Both the position numbers and the translations under genes were made by a program. The notes beneath the pieces were generated by a model, which was given only the letters and a program-made list of their open reading frames with translations, did not search any database and was not told where the DNA came from. This document shows, piece by piece, positions 34,002 to 45,700 of a stretch of DNA of 64,000 nucleotides (the first letter of the stretch is position 1; each line of letters begins with the position of its first letter). This stretch comes from Cryptomeria japonica (lineage: Eukaryota; Streptophyta; Pinopsida; Cupressales; Cupressaceae): contig NC_081406.1 of assembly GCF_030272615.1 (NCBI RefSeq), forward strand, positions 247,807,218 through 247,871,217, written 5' to 3'.

Positions 34002-34799
34002 CTTTTTTAATAAAGATAAACAAGTTTTACAGGGACCTGAAACCCAATGTTTTACAAACCAAGGCCAATAGCCAACCAGACATTAAACCTAAGGGAAACA
34101 AGAGAAAAACTCCACACAGACTGAACACCAAAAAAAAAAACAAACAAAGCCAAAAAATAGGTCAAAGCACTCAACTGAGAGAGTGCACCAATTTAGTATT
34201 CTTTTGAATAATCTTCTTGTTAATTTTCTCCAAATCCTCCATGATGAATTTGGAGGTTCCCTGGTCCTAGCTTCGGCTCCTGGTTCTAATGCAAGGACCC
34301 GAGCTAGTCTTTCCACCAATAGCACTCTGTCGACCCTTCGAAGCATTCTTTTTCTGTTTTTCTCCCAAGGGAGGATCAATGGTGATGGGTTTGGATCTAT
34401 AGTCAACCATCAACACTACTGCTCATCGCCTCCTTGCTGATTTCCACCAGATTGTTCAAGCTTTCCTTGATATCATTCACATACTCTTCCAGCTTATCAA
34501 TTCTGCACTCATGGAAGACCTTCATAGTTTCAACATCTTGAGATATCTTCTGGATCATGATCATGATCTTCTCATCTTTACTGGGCCCAGGAGCGTCCAT
34601 GAAAGTTTCAATAATTCCCTTAATCCCATCTTTCAGGGTTCCAATCTCCTTAATCACCCACTTCTAGCTGTTTTCCTGACCTTTAGTGACCTCCAAAAAT
34701 AGGTTTCCCGACACCTTCTCCTCATTTTTCTCCCCTTCATTCTCCTTATCCACATTCCCCTATTTCTCATTATCCACATTGATGGGGATCTCCAACTTG
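34002..34799 (-). mobile_element. Coiled-coil retroposon with 9-bp TSD
   Basis: A minus-strand insert of about 800 bp flanked by TCATGATAT (33993-34001 and 34800-34808). Its 3-prime end carries a GGTTTCAGGTCCCTGTAAAAC block and a TAAAAAAG tail, like the copy at 6160-6770. The coding part comes from a charged, helical protein. There is no reverse transcriptase, so it must have been mobilised by another element, probably a LINE. Confidence 0.75.
34208..34780 (-). pseudogene. Coiled-coil ORF of the retroposon
   Basis: Minus-strand frame 34657-34403 (84 codons) is Lys/Glu-rich with a KLEEYVNDIKESLNNLVEI heptad pattern. Upstream sequence to about 34780 continues in an acidic frame with stops. Downstream, after a stop and frame change, comes a basic Ser/Arg segment and then MEDLEKINKKIIQKNTKLV near 34240-34180, resembling the end of the frame at 6173-6571. 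The arrangement recalls a gag-like or ORF1-like RNA-binding protein; no fold is identified. Confidence 0.5.
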
Positions 34800-34808
34800 T
34801 CATGATAT

Positions 34809-36325
34809 ATTTAAATTACCATTAGAGTGTAGATATGTCATGCTACACCCAATTTTGTTACTCCTATTAGTTTTTGATTGCTAAGCATTCTCTTGTAGGT
34901 TTGGTTATTCTTCATGTGTTAGAAAGGATTCTAAGAAAGTGTAAAATTGTAAGGTTGGATGGAAAAGATCCTTGACAATATTTTCTCCCATGGTGTGCTC
35001 AAAGGAGATCAAATGTCAGGAGTTTCTATCAAGAGTGTCTTCAACTTTGTACTCTTCATACTATTGTATTCAACCTTATGGTCTCATGTAAAATAATTTG
35101 TTTCTCCTTAAGATTTCTTATTCTTTGGGCTTGTATATTAGACTCTTGTTGCAATAAAAAATCACGTCCTTATTAATATATATTTTTGAGCAAGTGAATT
35201 TAATTTATGCTTAATTATATGTATGATTAATTCTATATGTATTTTATTATTTAAATATTATGGAGGTGCTTATATATGGTATTAGACCTTGAAGTTCAGC
35301 TCTAGGGCCTTGAGTTCATTAATGTAAGTTGTGAGACATGATTGCATAGCTCTCCAAACAAATAGTGTTTAGCACAAGTTTGTGTAAGTGCTAGTTGTAT
35401 GAGTCAATAGTTCAATCAACATGCATCTTGCGTAATGAGGAAGAAAGGCTCCTATATTTTTACACCTGAAAGGAAGGGAATATGTCCATTGCTTAAGAGT
35501 CTTTATAAGAAAAAATAATCACTCTCAAGGTAACGCCTTTTGCATATAAGTACCTTTTGAGGATTTTACATATGTGTGTGTATTCTTAAATGTCCTTTAC
35601 TTGATATGTCTATGAATTATGAATGGTGAGAAGTAAATCTATATTTGAATGGTTTCCTTGATGTTTCTAACATATCAAATGTAGTGACCCTTGAATGGTT
35701 CTGATTATGCTTGTGCACTTTATTGATTGGTGTTACTATGTTTTTAAAAAAAATTGTATATCCATAGCATTTGATTGAATAATGATTATTACTTGCATAA
35801 GTGATTTTTTTTTTTTAAATGATCTACTGTGTAATGATATTGAGGCTCTAATCTTCTATGAATATCATGCTTGAAATGAAAATTATTTTATAAATTGCAA
35901 AAATCATTGCATATATCATCTTACATAGTGTTGAAGTCTTCATGACATGCTTGTGGTGTTCTTTAGCATGTTCTCTAGCACACCTTGGATGTAGTACCTC
36001 CAAGGTGTCATGCATCTAGTCCCTCAATGTGACTAGTGTTAGTCACTCAATTTATGTGAATTCTTTTTCCAAATTTGATAATTCTTTTTTAGGTATTGAT
36101 GAAATTTGGATTTTCATTAAATTTAAAATCTTGATCTGATGAACTAGTCACAAAGCTTTTTTATTTATCTATGTTATGATTCTTGGGCATAGTTTACTTA
36201 TTATTGACTATGTGCACATTTTTTGTGACTGGGAAATCAAAATTTACGATGTTAGATTTTTTAATTTTTGTGGTGGCTAGACTAATTGATTTATATTACT
36301 GCTCCTATGACATGATTTTTGTGTC
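34809..36325. other. AT-rich intergenic DNA
   Basis: No gene recognised; only short unsupported frames. Confidence 0.5.
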
Positions 36326-36330
36326 CTTTA

Positions 36331-36634
36331 TGTTCGAGCAAGACTCCCAAGCTAGGTTCACGACTACCACAACTTACACACATAGGGAGAGATAAATATT
36401 TCACTAGGAAATTATATATATTATATTGTTGAGATGATATACAGATGTATAATAGCCTTGCTTAAATAGGAACAAGTGGGAGAAGAAAGAACACAATATG
36501 TGAACAAGTGTCTCAATAGGATGTATGGGTAGGGTATAGCTAGTGTGATGTAAATATCAATGTACATAGTAAATATTAAATAATGATGCCTAAGTTGGAC
36601 TTAAGCATGAGCACAAATAATATTTACTCCAACA
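36331..36634 (-). repeat. LTR D1 (3-prime LTR of outer element)
   Basis: Plus-strand TGTTCGAGC to CTCCAACA, matching D2; preceded by CTTTA. Confidence 0.88.
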
Positions 36635-38445
36635 CTCCTGCTTAAGTGCAACTTAAGGAGAATAATTATTATGCATATGATGTAATACTAATATGAGAAT
36701 GCAATATACAAGTCCCAACAACTAGGCCATGTTAGGTGCCAATGTACAACTAATCATGCAACTAATCTCTTATAAATGGAAAAAAGAAGAAAACCCTATA
36801 AGACAAAACTCCTCTTAAAAAAAAAAGATATACAAATCATATACAAGTGAAGAATGAACTGATATGTGAAGGTCTCAACACCAATACTTCCCAAGAACTA
36901 CATCCATCACAAAAATCCAATCAATACCTCTTCATAATAAAGAAAAAGAGAGACTATGTAGCCCCTCCATAATGAATAATCACCTGCAAAAATGATAAGT
37001 GACTGAAGACAAAAGAAGATCCAATACTTACGAAGACTTAAAAAACCAAACCTTGTATAAATGCAGGAACATTAAGAATTTTGAGCACAAAATTAGGTGG
37101 CCTAGGTAGGGCACGATAGATCGATGAGTGGGAAGTAACTTGAGCCATGAAATACCAAATATAATTTCTGAACCACCTAGATTGAATAGCAACCACCACG
37201 AAAAATACGAACCAATGAATAATATCGGTGGAGGGACTAATATCACTTATATCGCCTGTAACAAAGCAACCAAACAAATATAAGGACATGGTAAAAAAAT
37301 AAGACACCTGGCTACCTTGAAAAATGATCCGCTCCACCTAAGATCCAGCTCAATCCGCACTAGCTAGACTATGTGTTTTGTAGTGAAGCAAAAAAGCAAG
37401 GTGTGACAAAAGATATATATACCATACCACCTAATGCAATATCAGCTATGACCAATCAGACTGCACACAATATTGAAATATGCAACCTGATAATTAACAA
37501 TATATATATATATATAGCCAATGTTAGATAGCCTGTTGTGGAGTGAATGGCCCAATGGAGGAAGCTTCGGCCAAACAAATGAAATGATCTGAGACTTGGA
37601 AACGTAACCAAAGCTGCCACCAATAATAAAGTTAAATCACCCTCAGGAAAGCATATATCTATAAATAAATAGTTCTAGCATATAGCTCGACACCAAACAA
37701 AAAAGGAGGCCTTCCAAATATGAAATCATACCCATAATCAATGCATCCCTTAGAGAGTGCTTAACGCTGAATGTTAATGGTACCTAAGCACAAAAAATAC
37801 TTGCCAAGTGCCACACTATACCTGTTGCAACAAAATGAAATAGATCAAGAGTCCAACTAAAATTAATAAATTGATACGCCTAATAAGAAAGTGCGTTGTG
37901 CCTCCAAACATTTTAACGACAACCGATATTTAAGGAGAGCCTTAATAATATTGAATAACCATGAGCCAATCAATGTGATAAAAGATGGCACCTGAAGTAT
38001 ATATGTGATGCCAAATGAGCGGTCAACATAGGAGATTCGCAACAGACTCAGCCAATAACAATCGATGCATTGTAAAAATCCTATATTTTCAAGGAATAAT
38101 GCTCATAGCCTAGTGCGGCCAAAAAATAAATGCAGTCAATAATGAATGCAAATAATAAAACCCACAAGGGATATATGAGGGATGTAGATGATATTTGTGA
38201 GCCTCTAATAGATCGATTATAATATACGTTATCTGAAATATCACATGGCGATGATAAACGGAGGCCCATGAAGAAACTGGAGAAATATTGATGCAGTTAA
38301 TCAAGAGTGAAATATGGAATAGATTGGCTGGCGGCAAATGAAATGGTGAAAAGATATATTGTCGATCTGAAGACTTAGTGTCTCAACAAGGATGGTAAAG
38401 GGTCTCAAATTGGAAAGAGGAGTAAATTGAAAGGCTTTGATATCA
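36635..38445 (-). other. Non-coding interior of outer element
   Basis: No retroviral domain in six frames. The right part holds a (TA)n run near 37500. The left part carries the family-specific block with ACTAGGCCATGTTAGGT (36721-36737), also present at 20631-20647. Confidence 0.6.
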
Positions 38446-38677
38446 TGTTGGAGTGAGGCTCACAAGCCAAGATCATGACTACAACAAAAGGAGAAATAGA
38501 TAAATATTTCACTAGGAAATGATATATTATACTGTTGAGATAATTTTAAAATGTACAATAACATTTGTTAAATAGGTAAGAGTGGAAGAGGAGAGAACAC
38601 AATATGTGAACAAGTGTCTCAATAGGATGCAAGGGTAGGTGCAACTACTGCGAGGTAAATATCAATGCACTTAAAAT
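38446..38677 (-). repeat. LTR D2, left part
   Basis: Begins TGTTGGAGTGAGG next to the primer site and is interrupted at 38677 by the nested element; continues at 43503-43582. Confidence 0.88.
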
Positions 38678-39596
38678 TGTGATATTATGAAAATTAGCAA
38701 TTAGGGTTTAAGATAATAAAACCACTAACCTAATTAACAATATACATTAAAAGAGGATTAAATACAATATATCTAGGCCCAATGCTTGATGGAAAGGTCT
38801 CTGACATTTTTTATTGGATTCAACTGGGAGTGTGGGGTTGATTAATCATCTTTTTAAGTTGAATTTGATTGATTATAAAATTAGGGTAAAATAGGTGATA
38901 TTTGAAGTGATTTGACGAAAATAGTTAGCTACAGATGTCCCATTGAGCTACCAACCTGGATCTGAGCAAAATGAGAAGTCTAAGGCATGCTCTCCAAAGT
39001 TCGGCCTTATTTTTCTAGATCAAGTAGGACAAATGTTGAATGTAGTGGCATGACAAACACATTAACATGAAAAGCCCTAATCACACATACATACTTGCAT
39101 GAACACTGATGTAACTTTGCTCAACAATGAGTAATGATGAATATGGAACCTTGAATCTTTGAATATACTTGATAAGTAATGTTTCATAGATGCATGAATG
39201 CTAGGGATGGAGTCTTCGATCTAAAATAAATTGATATAATGTCTTTATATAAGGTTCCCTAGGTAATTTACTAATTAGGCCAACCTCCAATGGTCATGTG
39301 TAGCTCCAGGGATCAAATTTTGGTGGAGAGATATAGCACTTAGCCTATTTCAAATTGGGGCCCCTTTGAGAGGGACCAAGGAGTTTTGAGACACCTTGGT
39401 CCTTTTGTGAAGGGGACCATAATAAGGAATCAAGAGGGTGGGCATCTCATAGTGGGACCCACCAAAGGGTGTAGATGTCATCAAATTTAAATAATTAGAC
39501 CTAATGGAGTTAGAGAGGGGATAAGGATAGGACACACTAAAGTGGGAGCAAAAATATGAGGTGTAAATTGGATCGATGATAATTTATGACACTACA
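38678..39596 (-). repeat. 3-prime LTR of nested element
   Basis: Homologous to 42271-43497, with an internal deletion near 39020. Confidence 0.85.
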
Positions 39597-40039
39597 TTTA
39601 TCCCCTTCTTTAATGGGAGTATGAACCTATGCAAATACTTGTAGGATAGTATAAATATGAGAGAGAGTGAGGAGCAACTAGGAGTGAAATCATAAGGAGA
39701 TAAGATATCCCTAATTTCGAGGAACCAAGTCCCCAATCCTAGGATCCTAACTCACATAATCTTATGAAAGGAGACACAAAACAAGACAAAGAAAAAAAAT
39801 GCAAACAAATGAAAACAAAGACAAAGGACAAAAGACACACAACACAAAAGCTAAAAACCAAAACAACACCTCAAGTCAACTAGCCAAAGAGACATTGATA
39901 ATCAAAATGTCTTAGCCGCTAATATCATTCTTGAAATTCCATGATAAGAACACAAGTGATCACATAAAAAGAGGAAGAACAAGCATCAAACCATGAACCA
40001 AAATTAGCAAAGCTATGAGTTCATGAGGAGAAGAAAGGA

Positions 40040-40560
40040 GGAAACATGGATGTCACTGGCTAGTTATGTTTTGATAGGTGATCCATGAGAAGAAGAGAGA
40101 GAAATGACATGGATACCATAGGCTAGTTGTGTTTTTCTAGGTGATCCATGCTGGGGAGGAGAGTCAGAATAGTCTAGTTGTGTTTTTCTAGTTCCACTCA
40201 TCTTGTTGTATATGCAACTGTCTAGTTTCAGGTGTTAAGGATCTCATATAAGACTTTGTTTTGTCTAGTTTCAAGCATGCAACAACATGTATAGGACATG
40301 AAATGAAAATGTGTCTACCTTTGAGAATGAAGTATCTTGTGTAAGAATTTGTTTTGTCTAGTTATGAGAATGAACACCCTGTGTAAGACAAATATACGCT
40401 TGATTTCAGGAACATCACGTGTAAGAATTTGTTTGGGCTAGTTTACAGAATGTGTAACCTTGTATAAGAGATACATAAATAATGCGTCTAGTTTTGGGCA
40501 TGAAGCATCTTGTGTAAGACTTTGTTTTATTCAGTTTTGAGAATGACCACCCGTTTAAGT
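40040..40560. repeat. Degenerate tandem repeats in nested element
   Basis: Units of roughly 60-80 bp containing CTTGTGTAAGACTTTGTTTTG-like and TCTAGTTTTGAGAATGA-like words recur several times; spacing is irregular. Confidence 0.6.
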
Positions 40561-41136
40561 CATGCAAAAATATAGTACAATATAGTACAAGGAGGGCAAT
40601 ATGCTATCCCGTCACTTAAGATGTCAACATAGCCCTAAGTTGATGTCTTGAGTAATCTAGAAACAAGGATACACAACTTCAACACCAAGAAGATATCCTT
40701 TTAGGAAACAATGTTCGTAAATCCAAGCTAAAGAGGCAGTACTCTTATAAGAAAGGATAAGATAGTTGAAACAAGAAACAAATATGTGTTGATTCCATAA
40801 AAATTTTGTTATGGAAATAACATCACCACTCATGAAAAAAATCCTGAATGAAGTTAAGTACCAGTTTCATAGGGTGAGGAGCAAAATGGAGGGTGAATGG
40901 AGTGCTAAGGCACTACCTCTTCACCTAGAAAAAGTGCAAGATCAGTTGTAAGAGCTATGCGATCTCTATCATATTGGTCTTGGATGAATTTTTTAAAGGA
41001 TTTAAAATTTCCAAGAGAATGAGAATAACCACGATGAAAATGACAATGTTCATCACCTTCCTTATGCGTATAATTTTAATTAATTCTAAGGAAAGGAAAA
41101 ATAAGATTATCATACTTCAATATCAAAAAGATTCTA

Positions 41137-41520
41137 GTACCTAATTTCTCTCAATCATCAATAGGAGTAGGATTTATAGGGAGTTTGATTCCTTGTTCAT
41201 ATTTTCCAAGGCCTTGTCCTCTATAACCTTGTTTTGAGGTTATGTTATAACCACTCCTCTAAGAGATTTTTAATTGTGCAAAATAAGAACCATTAGCATG
41301 AATTTCTTTAAAAAAAATTGTGTAAAGACACATAGAATGACCAAAGGAAGAATAAGATGAAGAAGGGATATCCTTTGTAGGAAATTTATCCTTTCTATCA
41401 TCATTATTCACATCCTCTTTGATAGGTTGAGGGGGGAGATACTTATCATCTAAAGATTCATCTTTGCTTAATGTTATATGAGGAGAAAGGTCATGAATAA
41501 CTTGCATAACATCGTCTTCC
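41137..41520 (-). pseudogene. G-patch-like segment of nested element
   Basis: On the minus strand, plus positions about 41231-41165 read QGYRGQGLGKYEQGIKLPI, the glycine spacing of a G-patch. Upstream, frame 41507-41259 (82 codons) encodes an Asp/Ser/Pro-rich stretch of unknown fold. In plant Ty3/gypsy elements of the Tat/Ogre kind a G-patch-like segment can follow the protease, so this may be a residue of such a polyprotein. That assignment is inference. Confidence 0.5.
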
Positions 41521-41584
41521 CTACAAATATTTTGATGACTAAGATAAGCTCTAGGAGAATGAGGATCTAGAGGGATTAATAAAG

Positions 41585-42034
41585 CTATATCTTGATCTTT
41601 CCTCCTTGCACTAGGGTATTTCTATGAGAAGAGGATGGTGTCATGTTTCTCTTCAATACTCTTTTCCCATTAGAGAGACCATTGATAGGAGTATTGACTT
41701 TTTCCTCATTCACATTAGATATCCTAGGAGAGGTACAAATGTTAGCTTTGTTGATGTCATCTTTAGGGTTATCATTGTCTAGAAAAGCCTTTATCTGATC
41801 TACACATGTAATGCATGTAATTAAGAATGTCATCATAAAACAACATATAACATGGGTAAAAGCTTTGAGATATGCTTTGGAAGTAGGAAACATTTTAGAA
41901 ACCCTAAGAATGCAATATGCAAAGGTGCTATGAATGAAAAGAAGTAATGTGAAATGAAAAAAGTCATTATCCAACACATGATTATGATAAAGATAACTAA
42001 AAAGCAATGTAATCATGTGTGAAATAGAAAACAA
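41585..42034 (-). CDS. Unrecognised frame in nested element (149 codons)
   Basis: Minus-strand open frame near the 5-prime LTR, with a hydrophobic first 90 residues and a polar C-terminus. No domain recognised. Its place right after the 5-prime LTR would suit a small gag-like or leader protein, but it may simply be chance in AT-rich DNA. Confidence 0.2.
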   Translation of the reverse strand: MFSISHMITLLFSYLYHNHVLDNDFFHFTLLLFIHSTFAYCILRVSKMFPTSKAYLKAFTHVICCFMMTFLITCITCVDQIKAFLDNDNPKDDINKANICTSPRISNVNEEKVNTPINGLSNGKRVLKRNMTPSSSHRNTLVQGGKIKI

Positions 42035-42270
42035 AATATATTTAGTAATTTTCTCTATGAGTACTTTAAAATCATATCTACAAATATAAGTGAAAAATTA
42101 TGCAACTCACAAGCTAAAATTAGCAAAATAAATTAGGGTTTTTATGAAATTAATCACTAAATTTATGTAATTTGTATCTATGAGAGAAAAATAAAAAATT
42201 TCATATACCTAAAAATTAGATTAGAGGCCATAATTAGAAATAAGCATGAAAAGAGTAAGGTTTACCAAAA

Positions 42271-43497
42271 TGTAATGTGGTGAAAATTAGGAGTTAGGGT
42301 TTAAGATAATAAAACCACTAACCAACCTAATTAACACACATTCATTGAAAGGGGATTCAAATAAATTGATCTAGGCTAAATCCTTGATGGAAAGGGCTCT
42401 AATATTTTTGATTGGATTCAACTGGGAGTGTGGGGCTGATTAATCCCCTTTCTAAGTTGAATTTTATTGATTATGGAAGTAGGGTAAAATAGGTGACAAT
42501 TGAAGTGATCTGACAAAAATATTGAGCTACAGATGTACTATAGAGCCACCAACATGGACTTGAGTAAAATGAGATGTCTAAGACCTATCATCTGAAGTTT
42601 GGCCTAATTTTTCAAGACTAGGTAGCACAGATTCATCCTGGTCCTCTGAATTTTCTATCATCGAAAACTAACCTTGTTCGTCACTGTGAACTTTGCTGGA
42701 TTTCTTGAGTACAACTTTTCACCTATTTCCTACACATAATAAGAAAGGGAAAGATGTTTGGAATAGGGTTTTTCATTAGGTCAAACCCTGGTTTTGGAAT
42801 TAACCATGAATAAAATAATGCAAATACTGAAATAAATGTTAGGGAGATGTACCTTAGTTCTACAATTATTGATGATAATGTAATTCTCTGTGAATGTAAT
42901 CACAAATGAGGAATGTAATGGCATGAAAAAAAAATGAACATGAAAAACCCTAATCACACACACATGCTTGCATGAACATTCATGTAACTTTTCTCCAAAA
43001 TGGTTGATAATGAATATACAACCTTGAGTCTAAAAATATGTCTGATAATGAATGCTTCACAAATGCATGAATGTTAGGGAGGAAGTCTTAGATCTAAAAT
43101 GAATTGATAGAATGTCTTTATATAGGATTCCCTAGATAATTTATCGATTAGGCAAACCTCCAAAAATCATGTGTAGCCTCAGGGACCAAATTCTTGCAAG
43201 GAGATATAACACTTACCCCATTTCAAATAAGGGCCCCTATGAGAAGGACGAGGGCATTTTGGGGTACCCTATTCAAGTTGAGGGCCTTCCACGTATTGAA
43301 CTTTTTGCAAAGTGGACCAAGATAAGTAGTCAAGGGGGTAGGCATCTCATAGTGAGACCCACCAACGGGTGTACATGACATCAAATTTGAATAATCCGGC
43401 CTGAATTGACCTAGAGTGGAGATGAGAATAGGACACGCTAAAGTGGGAGCACCAACATGAGGTATAAATTGGATAGGTGACAATTTGTGATAGTAAA
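42271..43497 (-). repeat. 5-prime LTR of nested element
   Basis: Homologous to 38678-39596; flanked on the right by AAAAT. Confidence 0.85.
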
Positions 43498-43502
43498 AAA
43501 AT

Positions 43503-43582
43503 ATTAAATAATGATTCCTAAAAACTAAATGATAAACACCTAAGTTTAAGTTAAGCATGAGTAAATAATATTTACTCAAACA
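43503..43582 (-). repeat. LTR D2, right part
   Basis: Continues the LTR interrupted at 38677, ends CTCAAACA, then TSD CTTTA. Confidence 0.85.
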
Positions 43583-43587
43583 CTTTA

Positions 43588-45700
43588 TCATTTTCATGAT
43601 GAAAATTGATACAATGCTCAAGGGAGTAGATTGCGGAGAACATTGCAAATCTATACTTGTATTAGTATCATGATTGAACTAAGTTTTTATCTTGTGAATT
43701 TTTTTATATTGAGTAGAATGTGTGTTAATGTAAATATTTGAACTTTGACATGCATTGTGTGGAATTGAATCTAAAAAAATAAACTAGTGTGATTGTTTCA
43801 TGTTTGAAAATTCAATGAAACTAGATCAAATTATTTTGCAAAACTTTTCACCCTAAAAATAAAAATGCAAAGGAGATACCTTAATTAAATTTTTAACAAA
43901 TTTTCAAAATTATCAATTATTTATAAAAAAACTCTATTTTGCACCTTAAAAATAATATTTATCAAAAATCTTTGTCGACAACTTATTTTCTTTTTTTATC
44001 CAAAAGAAAAAGAATAAACCCCACTAAAAATTTTAGGCTTAAATTAGGAATATATTTTTTGTTGAATTTTTTTGCCAATTTGTAACTCAAAAGTTATACT
44101 TATTAAAATTCAAGAAACCATCATAATTCAAAAAATATAAATGATCTAAAGATTTTTTATTTATTATCCTCTAGACATGATACCCATCCTTTGATTAAAA
44201 AAATAGTAGAAAATTCCTTGCCATTTGAAAGATATGCTGAAATATTTTAAAAATTAGGGTTTTATCTTTATCTTAATCTACACAATGTTATCCTTGAATT
44301 TTTTTTAACAAAAGAAGAAAAACAACAAGATGAGGTTAGAAAAATGTTTAAAACATAGATCCAATAGGTATTTGTGTTCCATCGAGTTTATGAAGATGTG
44401 AAGGATGAAAATGTTAATAGAAATAAAATGGAACAAAGAAATGAATGATCCAAAATTCACATGCTCACCCACTCAATAAATCCTAAGATCTATGCATAAA
44501 AGCATACGAAAAACAATAATACCATATCAAAAACCTTAGATTTCTCTACCGTTTATTTTTTATGTTTTAATGCTTGATATGAAGGTTGATCTTCAAAGTA
44601 GCATAACCATGATAGAACAATGATGGATGATATCTTGATACTTGATACTTGATACTTGATACTTGATACTTGATTCTTGATACTTGATTCTTAATCTTGA
44701 TTCTTATTCTTGATCCTTTATTTTTCATTCTTGATGCTTGTTACTTTAAAAATGATAGGATTATTGATAATGATTGTGCTAGAAGGAAAATGAACTTTTG
44801 AAGGTTTTTATTTTGATACCTTAGTTAACATTTGATCAATAGAGGATATTATTTAGAAAGATAAATAGATGGTTTTTTTTTTAGATAGGGTAGGACCTAA
44901 ACTAACCACATGGATTGATGATATGAAAGTATTAAAATGGATTAAATACACTTGTCATGGTTGGAGAAATAAATAAAATATTAGTTTTTTCTATCATGAT
45001 GGGAAAAATTTAAATTATTTACAATTTATTTAATTCCAAACGTTCAAGTATTAGCTATTTAAATATTTAAAAAAAAAAATAATTATAATGGACCCAAAGA
45101 TGAATCAATCAAATAATATGGATAGAATAATTGATGAGATCATGTTGCAATGATAGACAAAAATGCATTAGTCATTTTAAAGTGTCCATAATTCTATTTA
45201 GATTTGATATTGTGCATACATTGGTTTAAATTTTGGAGGCTTGGATTTCTTGGAAAATGGGCTTTCCAATCTTAATACTATGTCATTATTGTGAATTGTC
45301 TAAGATATTTTGTGTGCATATCTCTCCTATTTAGTTAATGATGGAATTGTTTCCACTATCAACTTGTTTTATATTCCTAATCATCTCATTTTAATATCTC
45401 AAATTCATTATGATATGTTTCTTTCAAGGGCTAAGAATTGTATAGATATTTATATTAATTAATTATCAATAGAAGGTATTATTTGTAAATGTACTTATAT
45501 TATTCCTTCATTAATTTTGAATGATACATATGGTACTCCATCTTGAAAAATATTAACTCTAGTATCTATATGCTTTATAATGCATATACTTATAGGATTT
45601 TCATTATTTCTATATTGGCACCCTATATCACATCATCATCCATCTTTTTGCTCACTTGCATATGCACATAGTTTTGATTTGATAAATTGGGAGAGGGCCC
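43588..45700. other. AT-rich intergenic DNA with CTTGATA repeat
   Basis: No gene recognised. A short tandem repeat lies at about 44629-44715. Confidence 0.5.
44629..44715. repeat. (CTTGATA)n tandem repeat
   Basis: About ten 7-bp units CTTGATA, the later ones degenerate (CTTGATT, CTTAAT). Confidence 0.9.

Larger units (their letters stand above)
38678..43497 (-). mobile_element. Nested LTR element with G-patch remnant
   Basis: LTRs 38678-39596 (919 bp) and 42271-43497 (1227 bp; the left copy lacks about 300 bp seen in the right one). TSD AAAAT is at 38673-38677 and 43498-43502. A minus-strand purine tract AAAGAAGGGGATAAA abuts the left LTR (plus 39597-39611), and a minus-strand TTATATAAAG box lies in the LTR. 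So it reads right to left, with 42271-43497 as 5-prime LTR. The 2.7 kb interior lacks RT and integrase but encodes a G-patch-like segment. It inserted into LTR D2 of the outer element and is therefore younger. Confidence 0.88.
36331..43582 (-). mobile_element. Non-autonomous LTR element interrupted by a nested element
   Basis: LTR D1 at 36331-36634 (304 bp). LTR D2 is split into 38446-38677 and 43503-43582 (312 bp together). TSD CTTTA lies at 36326-36330 and 43583-43587. The primer site on the minus strand is TGATATCAAAGCC (plus 38433-38445) and the purine tract CTTAAGCAGGAG abuts D1, so the element reads right to left. Its own interior (36635-38445, 1.8 kb) has no gag or pol motif. The LTR and the block beside the purine tract resemble the three-LTR element at 19652-22938. 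Confidence 0.88.

Noticed and set aside
37028-38337. Minus-strand frames of 62-99 codons in the outer LTR element interior
   Set aside because: No retroviral motif, mutually out of frame, composition typical of AT-rich non-coding DNA.
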